64,000 bases of DNA from an uncultured Christensenella sp. (GTDB lineage: Bacteria > Bacillota > Clostridia > Christensenellales > Borkfalkiaceae): assembly GCA_910586245.1 (NCBI GenBank), contig CAJUFY010000004.1:110214-174213 (forward strand). The letters are read 5' to 3'. The notes beneath the pieces were generated by a model that was not told the origin of the DNA, did no database searches, and saw only the letters and a program-made list of their open reading frames with translations. The translations under genes were made by a program, and so were the position numbers. This document shows positions 25,401 through 32,751 of this stretch, piece after piece (the stretch's first letter is position 1; every line of letters begins with the position of its first letter).

Positions 25401-26201
25401 ATGAAACTCGTTTTATGCTGCGATTACGGTTTAGACGACGCTGCCGCCACCGTAGACGTATTGTTGCATGCAAAAGAGGACGGATATTCGCAAATCGTTT
25501 TGGTCGCTATAGGCGGCAACGTGCCGAGCGGAGTTGCGCTGCGCAATGCGAAAAAGCTCGTTGCAAACCTGCCTTTTGAATTGCCGAAGCTGACGCTCGT
25601 CGACACGACGGACGAGGAACAGCCGTCCGAATATCTTAAACTTATTCACGGGGAAGACGGTATGGGAGACCTGTTTGCGGAAAAGCCGTTTGCGCCCTTT
25701 TCCGTGTTGCGTTATGCTGAATGGCTGGGCGGGTTAAAAGAGCAATTCGATTTGCTGAGTCTCGGGCCGATGACGCTCGTTCCCGCAATTTTAAAAACGG
25801 GGCTTTGCCGCAGATTCGTATTTATGGCGGGCAATATCGCCGAAACGCCGAATTTCAAAGGGTACGAGTTCAATCACGCGTTGGATCGCGCCGCGTTTGC
25901 GGAAGCGGTTTTGTTTCCGCACGTTGCGGTCACGATGGATACCTGCCGCAATCCGCTTTTCAACGTGCAGGAGGGCGGGGTAGCGGGGGAAGGACTCTTG
26001 CGGCGCATCGTAAATCGGTCGCGGGAATTGACGTTTGTTTCCGGAGAAAAAGGTTGCTACGTCTGGGACGATATCGCGGTAAAATATTTGCGCCATCCCG
26101 CGTGGTTTTCGCTCGAAAGCGCGACGGATCGGGACGGAAACCGCTTGAACGTCGCAAAATATATTTTTGGAACGGAATATTCCGGGATTCTCGATTTATA
26201 A
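25401..26201 (+). CDS. Nucleoside-hydrolase-like protein (IunH superfamily)
   Basis: 266 residues. The N-terminal CCDYGLDDAA matches the Asp cluster of inosine-uridine nucleoside hydrolases (DTDPGxDDxxA), except that the first Asp is Cys. Other family traits are LSLGPMTLVPAIL, a Gly/Asn-containing MAGN, FNHALDRAAFAEAVL and an Asp in TMDTCRN. The family cleaves N-glycosidic bonds of ribonucleosides using a Ca ion held by these aspartates; the Cys substitution may change metal binding or substrate. The ATG is exactly where transcription should begin and no Shine-Dalgarno exists. A longer ORF start at 25383 lies inside the -10 region and is rejected. Confidence 0.75.
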   Translation: MKLVLCCDYGLDDAAATVDVLLHAKEDGYSQIVLVAIGGNVPSGVALRNAKKLVANLPFELPKLTLVDTTDEEQPSEYLKLIHGEDGMGDLFAEKPFAPFSVLRYAEWLGGLKEQFDLLSLGPMTLVPAILKTGLCRRFVFMAGNIAETPNFKGYEFNHALDRAAFAEAVLFPHVAVTMDTCRNPLFNVQEGGVAGEGLLRRIVNRSRELTFVSGEKGCYVWDDIAVKYLRHPAWFSLESATDRDGNRLNVAKYIFGTEYSGILDL

Positions 26202-26235
26202 AATAAAGCGGGAACAAAAAAATTTGTTTGAACCG

Positions 26236-26264
26236 TTGAAATTTCTTAAAATATATGATAGAAT
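26236..26264 (+). promoter_or_regulatory. Promoter of the glycosyltransferase gene
   Basis: -35 TTGAAA (26236-26241), 17-bp spacer, -10 TAGAAT (26259-26264). Confidence 0.7.
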
Positions 26265-26310
26265 AGTGTTTGGAATTTAAAATCCGTTTTTCGGGTGTCA
26301 GGAGAGAATC

Positions 26311-27498
26311 ATGCGAAAACCGAGAGTTTTATTTCCCTATACAGAAGCGGGGCTGGGGCATATTATGCCGATGAATGCCATTGCCGAAAAATTCGAAGCG
26401 TTGTACGGCGATCGGGTGGAATGCGTACGCTCCTCCTTCTTTCAGGAAGGGAATAAAGAAGAATTAATCGAATTTGAAAACCGTCTTTGTTCTACGGTTG
26501 TAAAAGCAAATAAAAGTCCGTCGTTCGGGTTTTTCATGACCTTTAATATGGATTTCTGGGGAATCCGTCTTTCGTCCTGGGCGACTATGAAATTTTTGAA
26601 GCTGGGCGCGAATAAACTGGGTTTCGAACATATGGAGGAACTGAAACCCGATCTGGTCGTGAGCACGCATTGGGCGACCAACTATTACGCCGAACACATG
26701 GAAAATAAACCGCTGACGGCGATGTACTGTCCGGATGCGGACATCAATCCGCTCTTTTCCTATCCCTGCGATCTCGCAATGGTTTCGATGGAGCCCGGTT
26801 ACGAGCACGCCCGCAAGCGGTTCGGCAAGCGGTTTAACGACGAAAATTTAAAGTGCGTGCCGTATCTCATCCGCGAAGAAGCTTTTTCGGTTTCCACGGA
26901 CAAGCGTGCGTTGCGCCGTAAATTCGGTTTCAACGAGGACAAGTTTACCGTAATTCTTGCCGAAGGCGGTTACGGCGTGGGGACGATGGCGCAAATCTGC
27001 GAAAAAGTCATCGAGCGCGATTTGCCCGTTACGTTGGTTCCCGTTTGCGGAAAAAACGAAGAATTGTATCGGGAACTGCTCACGTGGAAGGTTTCGGGCA
27101 AAACGGAATTCCGCCCGATCGGCTTCACCGATCAGATGCTGGAATTGCTTTCCGCTTCCGATTTGTTTTGCGGAAAGAGCGGTGCGAACGTGATTGCGGA
27201 AGCCTGTTTCTTCGGGTTGCCGCAAATTATTACGCACTACGCGACAAATATCGAAAAGAGTATCGGCGCGTACTATATCGAAAACGTGGGAAGCGCAATG
27301 AAGATCTTCAATCCCGAAAAGGTTGTCGATAAGTTGGAAGAAATCTTGCAGGATCCTGCCGTTTTAAATCCTTACCGTGCCGCCGCGCTTGCGCAGAAGA
27401 AGAATTACGGCGCGGAAGCATGCGCGCGGTATATCTTTGATTTGCTCTGTACGCGTTTTCCCGAATTGAAAGAAGGGGAGAAAAAAGTAAATTCATAA
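26311..27498 (+). CDS. Glycosyltransferase, MurG/UgtP-like (GT28/GT-B fold)
   Basis: 395 residues. GT-B architecture: the N-terminal half begins RVLFPYTEAGLGHIMPMNAIAEKF, a glycine loop like that of MurG and the diacylglycerol glucosyltransferases. The C-terminal half has VILAEGGYGVGTMAQICEKV, FTDQMLELLSASDLFCGKSGANVIAEACFFGLPQI, the nucleotide-sugar binding region of the family. It likely transfers a hexose to a lipid or envelope acceptor at the inner membrane face. Acceptor is not decidable. CAGGAGAG precedes the ATG. It stands alone with its own promoter, upstream of tRNA genes. Confidence 0.8.
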   Translation: MRKPRVLFPYTEAGLGHIMPMNAIAEKFEALYGDRVECVRSSFFQEGNKEELIEFENRLCSTVVKANKSPSFGFFMTFNMDFWGIRLSSWATMKFLKLGANKLGFEHMEELKPDLVVSTHWATNYYAEHMENKPLTAMYCPDADINPLFSYPCDLAMVSMEPGYEHARKRFGKRFNDENLKCVPYLIREEAFSVSTDKRALRRKFGFNEDKFTVILAEGGYGVGTMAQICEKVIERDLPVTLVPVCGKNEELYRELLTWKVSGKTEFRPIGFTDQMLELLSASDLFCGKSGANVIAEACFFGLPQIITHYATNIEKSIGAYYIENVGSAMKIFNPEKVVDKLEEILQDPAVLNPYRAAALAQKKNYGAEACARYIFDLLCTRFPELKEGEKKVNS

Positions 27499-27527
27499 AA
27501 AAAATCCCCGTTTTCGGGGGAGAATGC

Positions 27528-27556
27528 TTGACAAGCACGTCTTTTTCGGGTAAGAT
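27528..27556 (+). promoter_or_regulatory. Promoter of tRNA-Val/tRNA-Leu
   Basis: -35 TTGACA (27528-27533), 17-bp spacer, -10 TAAGAT (27551-27556), 16 bp before tRNA-Val. Confidence 0.8.
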
Positions 27557-27571
27557 TGTATCGTTGCCTAC

Positions 27572-27648
<77 letters not shown>

Positions 27649-27708
27649 CCAAGCCCTGTGTGTTGTGCCGAGTGCCGATATACGGGGATTTGTTTTTTAG
27701 TTAAATGA

Positions 27709-27791
27709 GCGGGCGTGGCGGAACCGGCAGACGCGTTGGACTTAGAATCCAATGGGCAACCGTGCAAGTTCAAATCTTGTCGCCCGTACCA
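27709..27791 (+). tRNA. tRNA-Leu (TAG)
   Basis: 83 nt class II tRNA with encoded CCA. Anticodon stem TTGGA/TCCAA with loop CTTAGAA (anticodon TAG), variable arm TGGGCAACCG, T-arm GTTCAAATC. The first acceptor pair is G-U. Confidence 0.92.
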
Positions 27792-27814
27792 CGCCGAAAC
27801 ACGGCGAATAATGC

Positions 27815-27840
27815 AAAAAGACAGCGTAAGCTGTCTTTTT
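27815..27840. terminator. Bidirectional terminator between tRNA-Leu and SDR gene
   Basis: 11-bp stem AAAAAGACAGC / GCTGTCTTTTT with loop GTAA serves both converging units. Confidence 0.92.
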
Positions 27841-27844
27841 GTTA

Positions 27845-28645
27845 TTAGGGGCGTAAGCCCATGCCGCCTTCGAGCGTGATGGTCTCTCCCGACATGTATT
27901 TGAAATCGGGGGAGGCAAGTTGTACGCATACTCTGCCGATTTCCAGCTCCGCGTCTCCGAAATGTCCCATCGGGGGCATTTTTACGTTGGCTTTGAACGC
28001 TTCGGGGTATGCTTTTTCAAACTGTTCGAGCTGCGCCGTCCAGGCGAGGGGACATACCACGTTTACGTTGATTCCGTCTGCACCCCATTCGGTTGCGGCG
28101 ACGCGCGACAGTCCGCGGATTCCTTCCTTTGCAGCAGCGTAAGCGCTCTGGCCGTAATTGCCGAACAGCCCCGCGCCTGAAGCAAAATTGATAACGGAAC
28201 CTTTGCTCTCTTTCAGATAGGGATAACACGCTTTCATGTAACAAAACGCAGAATACAGTCCGGAATACATTGCAAGGTTGAATTGATCGATCGTATGTTC
28301 GGCAAGCGTTACGCCCGAAGCGGAAGCTTGCGCGTTGTTTATGAGGACTTGAATCCCGCCGAACGCTTTTACCGCTTCTTCCGCCACGTGTTGTGCAATG
28401 GCAACGTTATCTGCGCGTTCGTTGATGTCTGCCTGTAATGGCAATACGTTTACGCCGTATTTGCTTTCCAGCTCTTTTTTTGCTTCTTCGAGTTTATTGG
28501 CGTTGCGACCGGTAATCACGACGTTTGCGCCTTCCTTTGCGTATGCGGTTGCAATTCCGTAGCCGATCGAACCGCATCTTCCGTCCGAAAGCACCGCGCG
28601 ACCCGCGCCCGTAATGATAACCGTTTTGTTCTTTAAAAAAGACAT
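27845..28645 (-). CDS. SDR-family oxidoreductase
   Basis: 266 residues. Short-chain dehydrogenase/reductase: cofactor segment ITGAGRAVLSDGRCGSIGYG near the N-terminus. This is longer than the common TGxxxGxG loop and resembles the variant found in FabI-like or divergent SDRs. NNAQ, the catalytic Ser in INFASGAG, and YAAAK (Tyr-x3-Lys) complete the catalytic set. C-terminal SGETITLEGGMG is common in SDRs. Substrate unknown. AGGCGGAGGATAT precedes the start. Confidence 0.9.
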   Translation of the reverse strand: MSFLKNKTVIITGAGRAVLSDGRCGSIGYGIATAYAKEGANVVITGRNANKLEEAKKELESKYGVNVLPLQADINERADNVAIAQHVAEEAVKAFGGIQVLINNAQASASGVTLAEHTIDQFNLAMYSGLYSAFCYMKACYPYLKESKGSVINFASGAGLFGNYGQSAYAAAKEGIRGLSRVAATEWGADGINVNVVCPLAWTAQLEQFEKAYPEAFKANVKMPPMGHFGDAELEIGRVCVQLASPDFKYMSGETITLEGGMGLRP

Positions 28646-28687
28646 AAATATCCTCCGCCTTTATCATACCGCGATTGCGGGAAATAG

Positions 28688-29467
28688 TCAAGAAAAATTT
28701 TCACGTTCATACGCCGCAGGAAACAGGTATTGCGCGTAAACTTTTTTGCCAAGAACGGTAATCGCTTTTTGCGGACAGTTTGAAAAACAACGGTAACACA
28801 TAGTGCAGCGATCGAGAAATTGAACGGTTTTGTTATTGAAGGCGATGTTTTGCATTGGGCAAAGGGGAACGCAAGTTCCGCATCCGACGCATTTCTTCGG
28901 ATCGATTTTAATTTTTTTATAATACCGTTTCGTCTTTGCTCCGAAATAAAGGCGCTGAACAAACAATCCCGCCATGCGGCTGAGAAAGCCGAGCCCTTGC
29001 TGCGGGTATTTTCCGTTTTTGATTTTTTTAACGGCGCAGTCGATTTTTTCATCTGCAAGACGGATGATTTCATTGTTTTGCAGTTCCGTTTTTTTGAGCA
29101 GTTTTACGTCGCCGATGCAATCTGGCATTTTCAAATGCAATCCGCCGACGACGGTGGCTCCGTATTTTTTCAGCAATCTTGCGGCACAGCCTGCGCCGTC
29201 TCCGCTGAACATTCCGAACGTAGCGATTGCAAAAACTTTTTTACCTTGAAAAAGCGATGCGTTCGAGACGATAAAATCGTGCAGAATTTTCGGTAACGCA
29301 GAATAATAAATAGGGTAGGCGATCACGATTCGATCGCTGTTCAAAATCGCTTCCGTCGCGTTTTCCGATTCGATTGCATAGCATTGCGCGGTTTCGTCTA
29401 ACGCCGTTACAAAACGTTCTAAACAGTGCTTGCTGTTTCCCGTACCGCTGAAATAGAGTCCGATCAT
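28688..29467 (-). CDS. EFR1-type flavodoxin/ferredoxin fusion protein
   Basis: 259 residues. The N-terminal flavodoxin-like half starts MIGLYFSGTGNSKHCLERF (FMN phosphate loop SGTGNS). The C-terminal half holds two 4Fe-4S motifs, CVGCGTCVPLCP and CTMCYRCFSNCP. This is the EFR1 (ferrodoxin) arrangement common in Clostridia, probably an electron carrier. It lies 42 bp upstream of the SDR gene on the same strand and may donate electrons in the same pathway; that link is inference from position. Confidence 0.88.
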   Translation of the reverse strand: MIGLYFSGTGNSKHCLERFVTALDETAQCYAIESENATEAILNSDRIVIAYPIYYSALPKILHDFIVSNASLFQGKKVFAIATFGMFSGDGAGCAARLLKKYGATVVGGLHLKMPDCIGDVKLLKKTELQNNEIIRLADEKIDCAVKKIKNGKYPQQGLGFLSRMAGLFVQRLYFGAKTKRYYKKIKIDPKKCVGCGTCVPLCPMQNIAFNNKTVQFLDRCTMCYRCFSNCPQKAITVLGKKVYAQYLFPAAYERENFS

Positions 29468-29490
29468 AATATTTCCCCGCTTTGATTCGA

Positions 29491-29946
29491 TTATGACGCG
29501 TTCTTTGTTGGAATCACGGCATTTTTATAACTCAACGTAATATGCGCAATCGCAAAAATAACGGCAAATACAATCAGCGGAATATATGCCAAAACAATTC
29601 CGCTGAAAAGAAAAACGCACGACGGAATTACGGAAAGCGATAGTGCTTTGAGTTTGCCGTTTTGCTTCCGACAAATGATCCAGAACGCCAGATATGCAAG
29701 GAGCAAACCGCCGTTAACCGATAAATAAACGATCAGCGCATAATCGAACCAAAAATTAAAATAGGTATACGGAATATTGAATATCATCAATATAAAACAG
29801 CCATATCTGCCAATTTGTTCGGCGATTGTAAGCGGTTTATTTTGTATGCTTTTGGACGTATCGTTGCGGTGTGTAAACGCATAAACGACATTCGGAATCA
29901 TAATGATTGCCATAATAACAAGTCCGTAATAATTGAACCAGTTCAT
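29491..29946 (-). CDS. Small integral membrane protein, unknown
   Basis: 151 residues with four hydrophobic segments (about 5-25, 48-65, 72-92, 105-140) and a short basic C-terminus. No family recognised. It sits between the isochorismatase-type hydrolase and the EFR1 gene on the same strand, with short spacings (18 and 23 bp), so the four minus-strand genes from 30450 to 27845 may be one operon. Base composition here is more AT-rich than the housekeeping blocks. Confidence 0.7.
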   Translation of the reverse strand: MNWFNYYGLVIMAIIMIPNVVYAFTHRNDTSKSIQNKPLTIAEQIGRYGCFILMIFNIPYTYFNFWFDYALIVYLSVNGGLLLAYLAFWIICRKQNGKLKALSLSVIPSCVFLFSGIVLAYIPLIVFAVIFAIAHITLSYKNAVIPTKNAS

Positions 29947-29964
29947 AAATTTATTGCCTTTCGG

Positions 29965-30450
29965 TTATTGATCGTTCAGGGTTTCAATGCGGCAACCGTT
30001 GCGCTCGTAGTAATTTAACATTTCGGGAATTTTCTTTTTATCGTAACTTGTAATGCAATCGGACAGCACGTGAACTTGAAATCCGTTCTTTGCCATATTG
30101 TAACAAGTCGATTTTACGCAAGCAACGGCGTCGGCGCCCGCTACGTAAAACTCCCGGATGCCGTTTTTGTTTACAAACGCGGCAAATTCTTCACTTGTCA
30201 ATGCGTTGCCTTTGCTTTTTACAAAAACGTTTGCGGAGACGATTTTCATATCCGACACGAGCTCTGCGCCGCGGGTGTCCGGTTTAAAGGTTCGGGTACC
30301 GGGCGATAAGTTATTATGTTTGATATAGACGACGTGAACGTCGTGCGCAACCGCCCACTCGATGGCGGCGTTGATATTGCCGATGATTTCTTTATAGTTT
30401 TTTGTGATATCGTTTTGGATGTCGATTACAACCAATGCTTTGTTCGTCAT
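29965..30450 (-). CDS. Isochorismatase-like cysteine hydrolase
   Basis: 161 residues. The N-terminal ALVVIDIQNDIT holds the catalytic Asp, Lys lies in VKSKGNALTSEEF, and the nucleophilic Cys lies in VAGADAVACVKSTCYNM. Together these form the Asp-Lys-Cys triad of cysteine hydrolases such as nicotinamidases and isochorismatases. Substrate unknown. The ATG at 30450 is preceded by AAAGAGG; an in-frame ATG at 30468 overlaps that site and is less likely. Confidence 0.85.
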   Translation of the reverse strand: MTNKALVVIDIQNDITKNYKEIIGNINAAIEWAVAHDVHVVYIKHNNLSPGTRTFKPDTRGAELVSDMKIVSANVFVKSKGNALTSEEFAAFVNKNGIREFYVAGADAVACVKSTCYNMAKNGFQVHVLSDCITSYDKKKIPEMLNYYERNGCRIETLNDQ

Positions 30451-30659
30451 GATATTAACCTCTTTCAATTGATGTTTGTTTGATTATAGCACAAACTGCG
30501 TGATTTTTCAAGTCACAGACAGATGTAGTTATTGATAGTTGAGTGGTTACACGTGGTGGTAGAGCCAAACCAGAATCCGAAAAATTAAAATACAATGTGT
30601 ATATGGGAAGCGCGGTTACAATTTTTCAAAAAATACAAATGAATTGACTTTTACTCATT

Positions 30660-30682
30660 CCGCATACTGATAGAGTATGCGG
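30660..30682. repeat. Inverted repeat over the DNA polymerase IV start codon
   Basis: CCGCATACT and AGTATGCGG form a perfect 9-bp inverted repeat with loop GATAG. The start codon is inside the right arm. It could be an operator or a translation-blocking hairpin. Confidence 0.6.
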
Positions 30683-31927
30683 ACAATTTTACACAGCGAT
30701 CTGAATAATTTTTATGCTTCGGTAGAATGTAATCGTCGCCCGGAACTTCGGGGCAAACCGGTCGTGGTTGTAGGCGCGAAAGAAGATCGGCATGGAATTG
30801 TACTTGCGAAGAATATGATCGCAAAACAGGCGGGAGTTAAGACGGGCGACATCTACTGGGAAGCGCGTCAAAAGTGCGGAAATGCGCTTGTCGAGGTGCA
30901 AGCCGATTTTGGCGAGTATCTGAGAGTTTCCAAAGAAGTGCGGAAGATTTACGAGGATTACACCGATCGGATCGAAGCGTTCGGAATCGATGAGTGCTGG
31001 CTCGATGTAACGGCAAGTCTGAATTTATTCGGGAACGGCGTGCGCATCGCACATATCATTCGCGAGCGGGTAAAAAAGGAAATCGGAATCACCGTCAGCG
31101 TGGGCGTGAGCTGGAATAAGATTTTCGCGAAACTCGGTTCGGATATGGAAAAGCCGGACGCGGTAACTGAGATTACAGAAGAAAATTTTCGCGACGTCGT
31201 TTGGTCGTTGCCCGTGGAAGAACTGCTATACGTGGGGCGGGCGACGAAGATCAAACTCAATAAGATCGGCGTTAAGACGATCGGGCAACTTGCGCAAAGC
31301 GACGAGGAGCTGCTTGTGCGGATCCTGGGCAAATGGGGGAGTTATCTGTATACCTTTGCGAACGGGAAAGACAACTCGCCCGTGACGACGGTAGACGAAG
31401 AGGAAAATATCAAGTCCATCGGAAACAGTCTTACCGTCTACCGCGACTTAAAAGATGAAGAGGACGTGCGCATGGTGATTCACCTGTTATCCGATTCGGT
31501 TGCCGCGCGCATGCGGGAAGCGGGTTTAACGAGGGCGCGCACCATTCACCTCTATGCGCGCGCTTCCGATCTGAGCGGGTATCAGAAGCAGGGGAAATTA
31601 CCGCGCCCGTGCAGTAATGCAATCGAAATAAGTAAAAAGGCGTTTACGCTCTTTCGGGAAGTTTATCCGTGGCAAAATTATGTGCGCGGGCTTGGGGTAT
31701 CCGTTTCCGACTTTTGCTTTGGGGCGGAACAGCTCGATTTATTCGGCAGTCTTGAAAAGGACGAAAAACAACGTCGGCTGGACGCAGCGATAGATAAACT
31801 TCGGCATAAATATGGAAATAACGTAATCCAGTCTGCAATTGTCTATAAAGATCCAAAGTTGCGGGATATGGATATCAAGGGGGAACACACGATTCACCCG
31901 TTAAGCTTTTTCAAAAACGGAACGTAA
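30677..31927 (+). CDS. Y-family DNA polymerase (DinB/Pol IV type)
   Basis: 416 residues. Translesion polymerase. LHSDLNNFYASVE carries the first catalytic Asp, IEAFGIDECWLDVT the second acidic pair, with thumb/helix-hairpin region TIGQLAQSDEELLVRILGKWG and a little-finger domain. A clamp-binding motif QLDLF is present near residue 355. The finger segment AGVKTGDIYWEARQKC differs from E. coli Pol IV and resembles the Firmicutes UmuC/ImpB-type group. There is no Shine-Dalgarno before the ATG; instead a perfect inverted repeat covers it, so expression may be controlled at that site. Confidence 0.92.
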   Translation: MRTILHSDLNNFYASVECNRRPELRGKPVVVVGAKEDRHGIVLAKNMIAKQAGVKTGDIYWEARQKCGNALVEVQADFGEYLRVSKEVRKIYEDYTDRIEAFGIDECWLDVTASLNLFGNGVRIAHIIRERVKKEIGITVSVGVSWNKIFAKLGSDMEKPDAVTEITEENFRDVVWSLPVEELLYVGRATKIKLNKIGVKTIGQLAQSDEELLVRILGKWGSYLYTFANGKDNSPVTTVDEEENIKSIGNSLTVYRDLKDEEDVRMVIHLLSDSVAARMREAGLTRARTIHLYARASDLSGYQKQGKLPRPCSNAIEISKKAFTLFREVYPWQNYVRGLGVSVSDFCFGAEQLDLFGSLEKDEKQRRLDAAIDKLRHKYGNNVIQSAIVYKDPKLRDMDIKGEHTIHPLSFFKNGT

Positions 31928-32046
31928 ATAAATTTACGGTGATCAATCGTGGAGAACAGAGTACGTTTTCATTTAATGCGGGCATTTCTGACTTTTAAGC
32001 TGAATCGTCCCTATATCTGGCGCTCAGATTGATCATGTTGTTTTGG

Positions 32047-32075
32047 TTGACCTTCCACCCGCGCCGTGTTATAAT
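32047..32075 (+). promoter_or_regulatory. Promoter of the 34-codon hydrophobic ORF
   Basis: -35 TTGACC (32047-32052), 17-bp spacer, -10 TATAAT (32070-32075). Start expected near 32082, at the foot of a 7-bp hairpin (TCCCGCA / TGCGGGA, 32081-32098) that would cap the mRNA. Confidence 0.85.
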
Positions 32076-32125
32076 AAAATTCCCGCAGTAATGCGGGAGT
32101 GAACGGGGCGACCTGTGGCGGTTAG

Positions 32126-32147
32126 CACTTCCTTAATAAAGGAGGTG
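32126..32147 (+). promoter_or_regulatory. Shine-Dalgarno-sequestering hairpin
   Basis: CACTTCCTT (32126-32134) pairs with AAGGAGGTG (32139-32147) over loop AATA, nine pairs including one G-U. The right arm is the ribosome binding site of the small ORF. Confidence 0.8.
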
Positions 32148-32153
32148 ATACAT

Positions 32154-32258
32154 ATGAGTAACGAATTGGTATTATTTTTGTTGGGCTTAGTTCAGCAAGG
32201 CATTGTGACTTCGGTCACGGTGAACCAAACTTCGGTGATCATTCGTGTAAAAAAATAA
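32154..32258 (+). CDS. 34-aa hydrophobic peptide, candidate type I toxin
   Basis: ATG 32154 follows AAGGAGGTGATACAT. The peptide has 34 residues: MSNELVLFLLGLVQQG, then IVTSVTVNQTSVIIRVKK. A hydrophobic N-terminal stretch, a Thr/Ser/Val-rich beta-like second half and a basic end are seen; no family is recognised. The leader has a 5' hairpin and an anti-Shine-Dalgarno hairpin. A terminator follows the stop at once. A consensus promoter on the opposite strand reads back over the 3' end. This layout is that of type I toxin-antitoxin pairs (txpA/RatA, bsrG/SR4); toxicity is inferred, not shown. Confidence 0.7.
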   Translation: MSNELVLFLLGLVQQGIVTSVTVNQTSVIIRVKK

Positions 32259-32337
32259 CTGCCCTCGGGTCGAAGTCGAAAGGCAGTTTTACTAAAATAG
32301 ACTTAGGCTAACCGCGGCACCGGTTTCGCCCTTGTTC
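32250..32337 (-). ncRNA. Putative antisense RNA to the 34-aa ORF (antitoxin candidate)
   Basis: From the predicted start near 32337 to the shared terminator, a transcript of about 88 nt would overlap the 3' end of the small-ORF mRNA. Its first 30 nt resemble the mRNA leader: 32101-32126 and 32307-32338 form an inverted repeat that includes the exact 9-mer GCGGTTAGC. No ORF with a ribosome binding site is seen in it. Confidence 0.55.
32257..32291. terminator. Bidirectional terminator shared by small ORF mRNA and antisense RNA
   Basis: AACTGCC / GGCAGTT stem around an 18-nt loop, with TTT on the plus side and ATTTTTTT on the minus side. Confidence 0.7.
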
Positions 32338-32343
32338 ACTTAT

Positions 32344-32372
32344 ATTATAAACGTCGGAAAGGGGTTTGTCAA
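32344..32372 (-). promoter_or_regulatory. Perfect-consensus minus-strand promoter
   Basis: Read on the minus strand: TTGACA, 17-bp spacer, TATAAT. Both hexamers match consensus exactly. It faces the 34-codon ORF. Confidence 0.9.
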
Positions 32373-32395
32373 CACTTTTCCAAAAAATTCTTTAA

Positions 32396-32418
32396 AACCC
32401 GCTTCGGCGGGTTCTTTT
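32396..32418 (+). terminator. Hairpin with T-rich tail
   Basis: AACCCGC / GCGGGTT, loop TTCG, then CTTTTG. It would stop rightward read-through before the prophage. Confidence 0.6.
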
Positions 32419-32501
32419 GTGTTGGTAAGGCGGTTGTGCAGGAGAGAATAGCAAAAAACGAATTTTGGGCATGATTTGGGATTATGGTTTAAAAATACAA
32501 A

Positions 32502-32535
32502 ATATAGTGTGTTTTCGTTCGAAAACACACTATAT
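32502..32535 (-). terminator. Original terminator of the tRNA operon (left of the prophage)
   Basis: A perfect 16-bp inverted repeat (ATATAGTGTGTTTTCG and complement, 2-nt loop) ends one base before the displaced tRNA-Tyr fragment. On the minus strand it is followed by TTTTGTATTTTT. Confidence 0.85.
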
Positions 32536-32591
32536 CTGGTGGGAAGAGGTGGATTCGAACCACCGAAGTCGTAGACGTCAGATTTACAGTC
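32536..32591 (-). pseudogene. Displaced 3' fragment of tRNA-Tyr (att site, left)
   Basis: 56 bp identical to 46544-46599: CCA end, acceptor 3' strand, T-arm, variable arm and the anticodon loop. The sequence diverges two bases past the anticodon loop, so the fragment lacks the native 5' half. Confidence 0.93.
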
Positions 32592-32657
32592 GGTCTAAGT
32601 AACCATTCCCGCCAAATTTACAGTCGGTCTAAGTAACCATTCCCGCCAAATTTACAG
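32583..32657. repeat. 34-bp tandem direct repeat at the left att site
   Basis: Two exact 34-bp copies (32583-32616, 32617-32650) and a partial third (TTTACAG). On the minus strand each copy reads like a D-arm and anticodon-stem segment of a tRNA-Tyr, joined to the att core. Confidence 0.85.
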
Positions 32658-32751
32658 CGAAATCGGGCAAAAAAGGGGGGTATTTTGTTGTTTTAAGCAA
32701 TTTATTTCAGTGATATTTTTGATTTTCGGGGTTTTTTTGGGGAAAATTTCT

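Noticed and set aside
32340..32528. 62-codon minus-strand ORF next to the 34-aa ORF
   Set aside because: It spans a terminator hairpin and the consensus antisense promoter and lacks a ribosome binding site.
32583..32657. CRISPR-like direct repeats
   Set aside because: The two 34-bp units are directly adjacent without unique spacers and are tRNA-derived.
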